DNA from: an uncultured archaeon
Lineage (GTDB): Archaea; Thermoproteota; Nitrososphaeria; Conexivisphaerales; CALBHZ01
DNA: 14,234 nucleotides
Reading direction: 5' to 3'
NCBI GenBank assembly: GCA_937892815.1
Contig: CALBHZ010000196.1
Location: forward strand, 1 to 14,234
Part shown: positions 13,446-14,234 of the stretch, one piece after another
Layout of the letters: each line of letters begins with the position of its first letter
How positions within the stretch are numbered: position 1 is the first letter of the stretch
Notes under the pieces: model-generated
Databases searched by the model: none
What the model was told of the DNA's origin: nothing
Seen by the model: the letters and a program-made list of their open reading frames with translations, nothing else
Program-made: the position numbers and the translations under genes

Positions 13446-13928
13446 TTATTGTTCCTTAAACCACTTCTCCTCAACTCTCCTCCCTCTAGGTATTTGGGAT
13501 ATTAACCCTGTATGGGAGTAAAGTCCACAGCCTAAAATATCATCGCCGTACTTAACAATAACGTATCCCGGTTCAGCATTAAATTTCCTCTTTACGATTC
13601 CCCCCGATGCAAATTCAATTAATTCATTCTCATCTTTAAGCTCGACCACATTCTTCCTAGCAAATTTTCCGAAGATCTGAACGAAGGTAGTAGTTGGCTT
13701 TAAACCGCTTTTAGTTGGAGAAAGCGCTTTTATCCCAATTATTTCAATTCTCCTCACTTCGGATAACGCTTCGAGATCACCGCTGAAGATCCATACGTTC
13801 TTCCCCTTCTTTAAAAAGGTATAATCCTTAAATATCTCCCGCGGAATGCCGAATTTCTCCTCAAGATAATCTAAAAGGCTTTCCTTCTCGTTTCTACTAC
13901 ATATTTCATATCTTCCTGAGCTTTGCAA
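13446..13928 (-). CDS. PUA-like RNA-binding protein coupled to an RNA methyltransferase
   Basis: A 160-residue soluble protein whose C-terminal half looks like a PUA-type RNA-binding domain: strands around TFVQIFGKFA (81-90), EFASGGIVKRK (105-115), PGYVIVKYGDDILGCGLY (120-137) and a final SQIPRGRR (144-151). The N-terminal half (LLDYLEEKFGI, then EIFKDYTFLKKGKNVWIFSG) resembles the pre-PUA segment seen in NOL1/NOP2/RsmF-associated proteins. It begins with TTG at 13928, since the frame has no methionine codon, and overlaps the end of the upstream methyltransferase gene by 23 nt in another frame. In many archaea and eukaryotes the PUA domain is fused to the methyltransferase, so the two products probably act together to recognise rRNA or tRNA. 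The domain call is moderate. Confidence 0.65.
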   Translation of the reverse strand: MQSSGRYEICSRNEKESLLDYLEEKFGIPREIFKDYTFLKKGKNVWIFSGDLEALSEVRRIEIIGIKALSPTKSGLKPTTTFVQIFGKFARKNVVELKDENELIEFASGGIVKRKFNAEPGYVIVKYGDDILGCGLYSHTGLISQIPRGRRVEEKWFKEQ

Positions 13929-14234
13929 TAAACATCCCTCCAGTATCGTTAATGTGCGGATATAGCCTAACGGCTTTCGTTACGCCTTCATCATACTCAT
14001 ATTCCTTACCCTTCTCGTCAATCCACTTCTTTACTCCTGGGACAGTTTTAAGGGGAACTTCGACTCTTTCAGGCTCAAAGCCTAGTTTCATAGCAAAATC
14101 TATAACTTCCTCACACTCTTCAGGAGAGAAAGTACAAACTGAATAAACCAGCACTCCACCCTTTTCTAATAGGTGATATGCATTTCTTACCATTGCTTTT
14201 TGAAGTTTTGATAAGCGTTTAATTTCATTAAGGG
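13906..14234 (-). CDS. RsmB/NOP family RNA (cytosine-5) methyltransferase, C-terminal part
   Basis: The 3' part of a NOL1/NOP2/sun-family SAM-dependent enzyme that methylates C5 of cytosine in rRNA or tRNA. The frame is open to the right edge, so the start, the SAM-binding motif I and the PC motif lie beyond the window. What is visible begins LNEIKRLSKLQKAMVRNAYH, then EKGGVLVYSVCTFSPEECE, the motif whose cysteine in SVCT corresponds to the catalytic or product-release Cys of TCT/TCS. The end, NDTGGMFIAKLRKI, is the usual close of the methyltransferase domain. An internal ATG at 14191-14193 is not the true start, because it would cut the conserved helix before this motif. The stop overlaps the next gene by 23 nt, implying one transcript and coupled translation. 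Confidence 0.88.
   Translation of the reverse strand, partial: LNEIKRLSKLQKAMVRNAYHLLEKGGVLVYSVCTFSPEECEEVIDFAMKLGFEPERVEVPLKTVPGVKKWIDEKGKEYEYDEGVTKAVRLYPHINDTGGMFIAKLRKI

Noticed and set aside
13906..13928. Programmed frameshift joining the RNA methyltransferase and PUA gene
   Set aside because: No slippery run or stem is seen at the overlap, and the methyltransferase ends at the normal domain boundary, so overlapping genes are simpler.
1..14234. CRISPR array, tRNA, rRNA or insertion sequence
   Set aside because: No regularly spaced repeats, cloverleaf sequence, rRNA-like stretch, transposase or paired terminal repeats were seen on either strand.

Overview
The window looks archaeal, most likely from a (hyper)thermophilic member of the Thermoproteota/TACK group. 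Three things point there. Most genes have a TTTAAA/TTTATA-type TATA box centred about 25-28 nt before the start codon, so they probably make leaderless mRNAs. TTG and GTG starts are common. The gene set includes a ThiD-ThiN fusion, a UbiD-family decarboxylase, an M42 aminopeptidase, a short MazG with a four-cysteine tail and a DUF296/PPC protein. The species cannot be named from sequence alone. The DNA is moderately AT-rich and densely packed. No rRNA, tRNA, insertion sequence or CRISPR array was seen, and no gene-free stretch exceeds about 300 bases.

Left part (1-5155), all on the minus strand: a nitroreductase, then an MFS transporter lying directly behind a DUF885 zinc-peptidase-like protein (the two are in the same frame, separated by one stop codon and one sense codon), a 70-residue protein of unknown function, and a UbiD-family decarboxylase that keeps the prFMN/metal and catalytic residues and may serve the archaeal modified mevalonate pathway.

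Middle part (5260-10424): a glyoxalase-II-like metallo-beta-lactamase hydrolase and a HEPN-domain protein on the plus strand, converging stop-to-stop on an M42 aminopeptidase. The aminopeptidase diverges from a radical SAM protein. Between the radical SAM gene and thiDN there is an unlisted 44-codon cysteine-rich gene on the minus strand. ThiDN should phosphorylate HMP and join HMP-PP to the thiazole phosphate in thiamine synthesis.

Right part (10425-14234) looks more accessory: a SAM-dependent methyltransferase broken by two frameshifts and a nonsense codon, a PPC/DUF296 protein, a VapBC toxin-antitoxin pair with a 12-bp direct repeat over its promoter-start region, and a tyrosine recombinase reduced to its catalytic domain. 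Just upstream of the recombinase is a 28-bp imperfect palindrome with 11-6-11 geometry, the layout of Xer dif sites, which is the most interesting feature here. MazG lies divergently beyond it. The window ends with a PUA-like RNA-binding gene overlapping the 3' end of an RsmB/NOP-family RNA cytosine methyltransferase that runs off the right edge.
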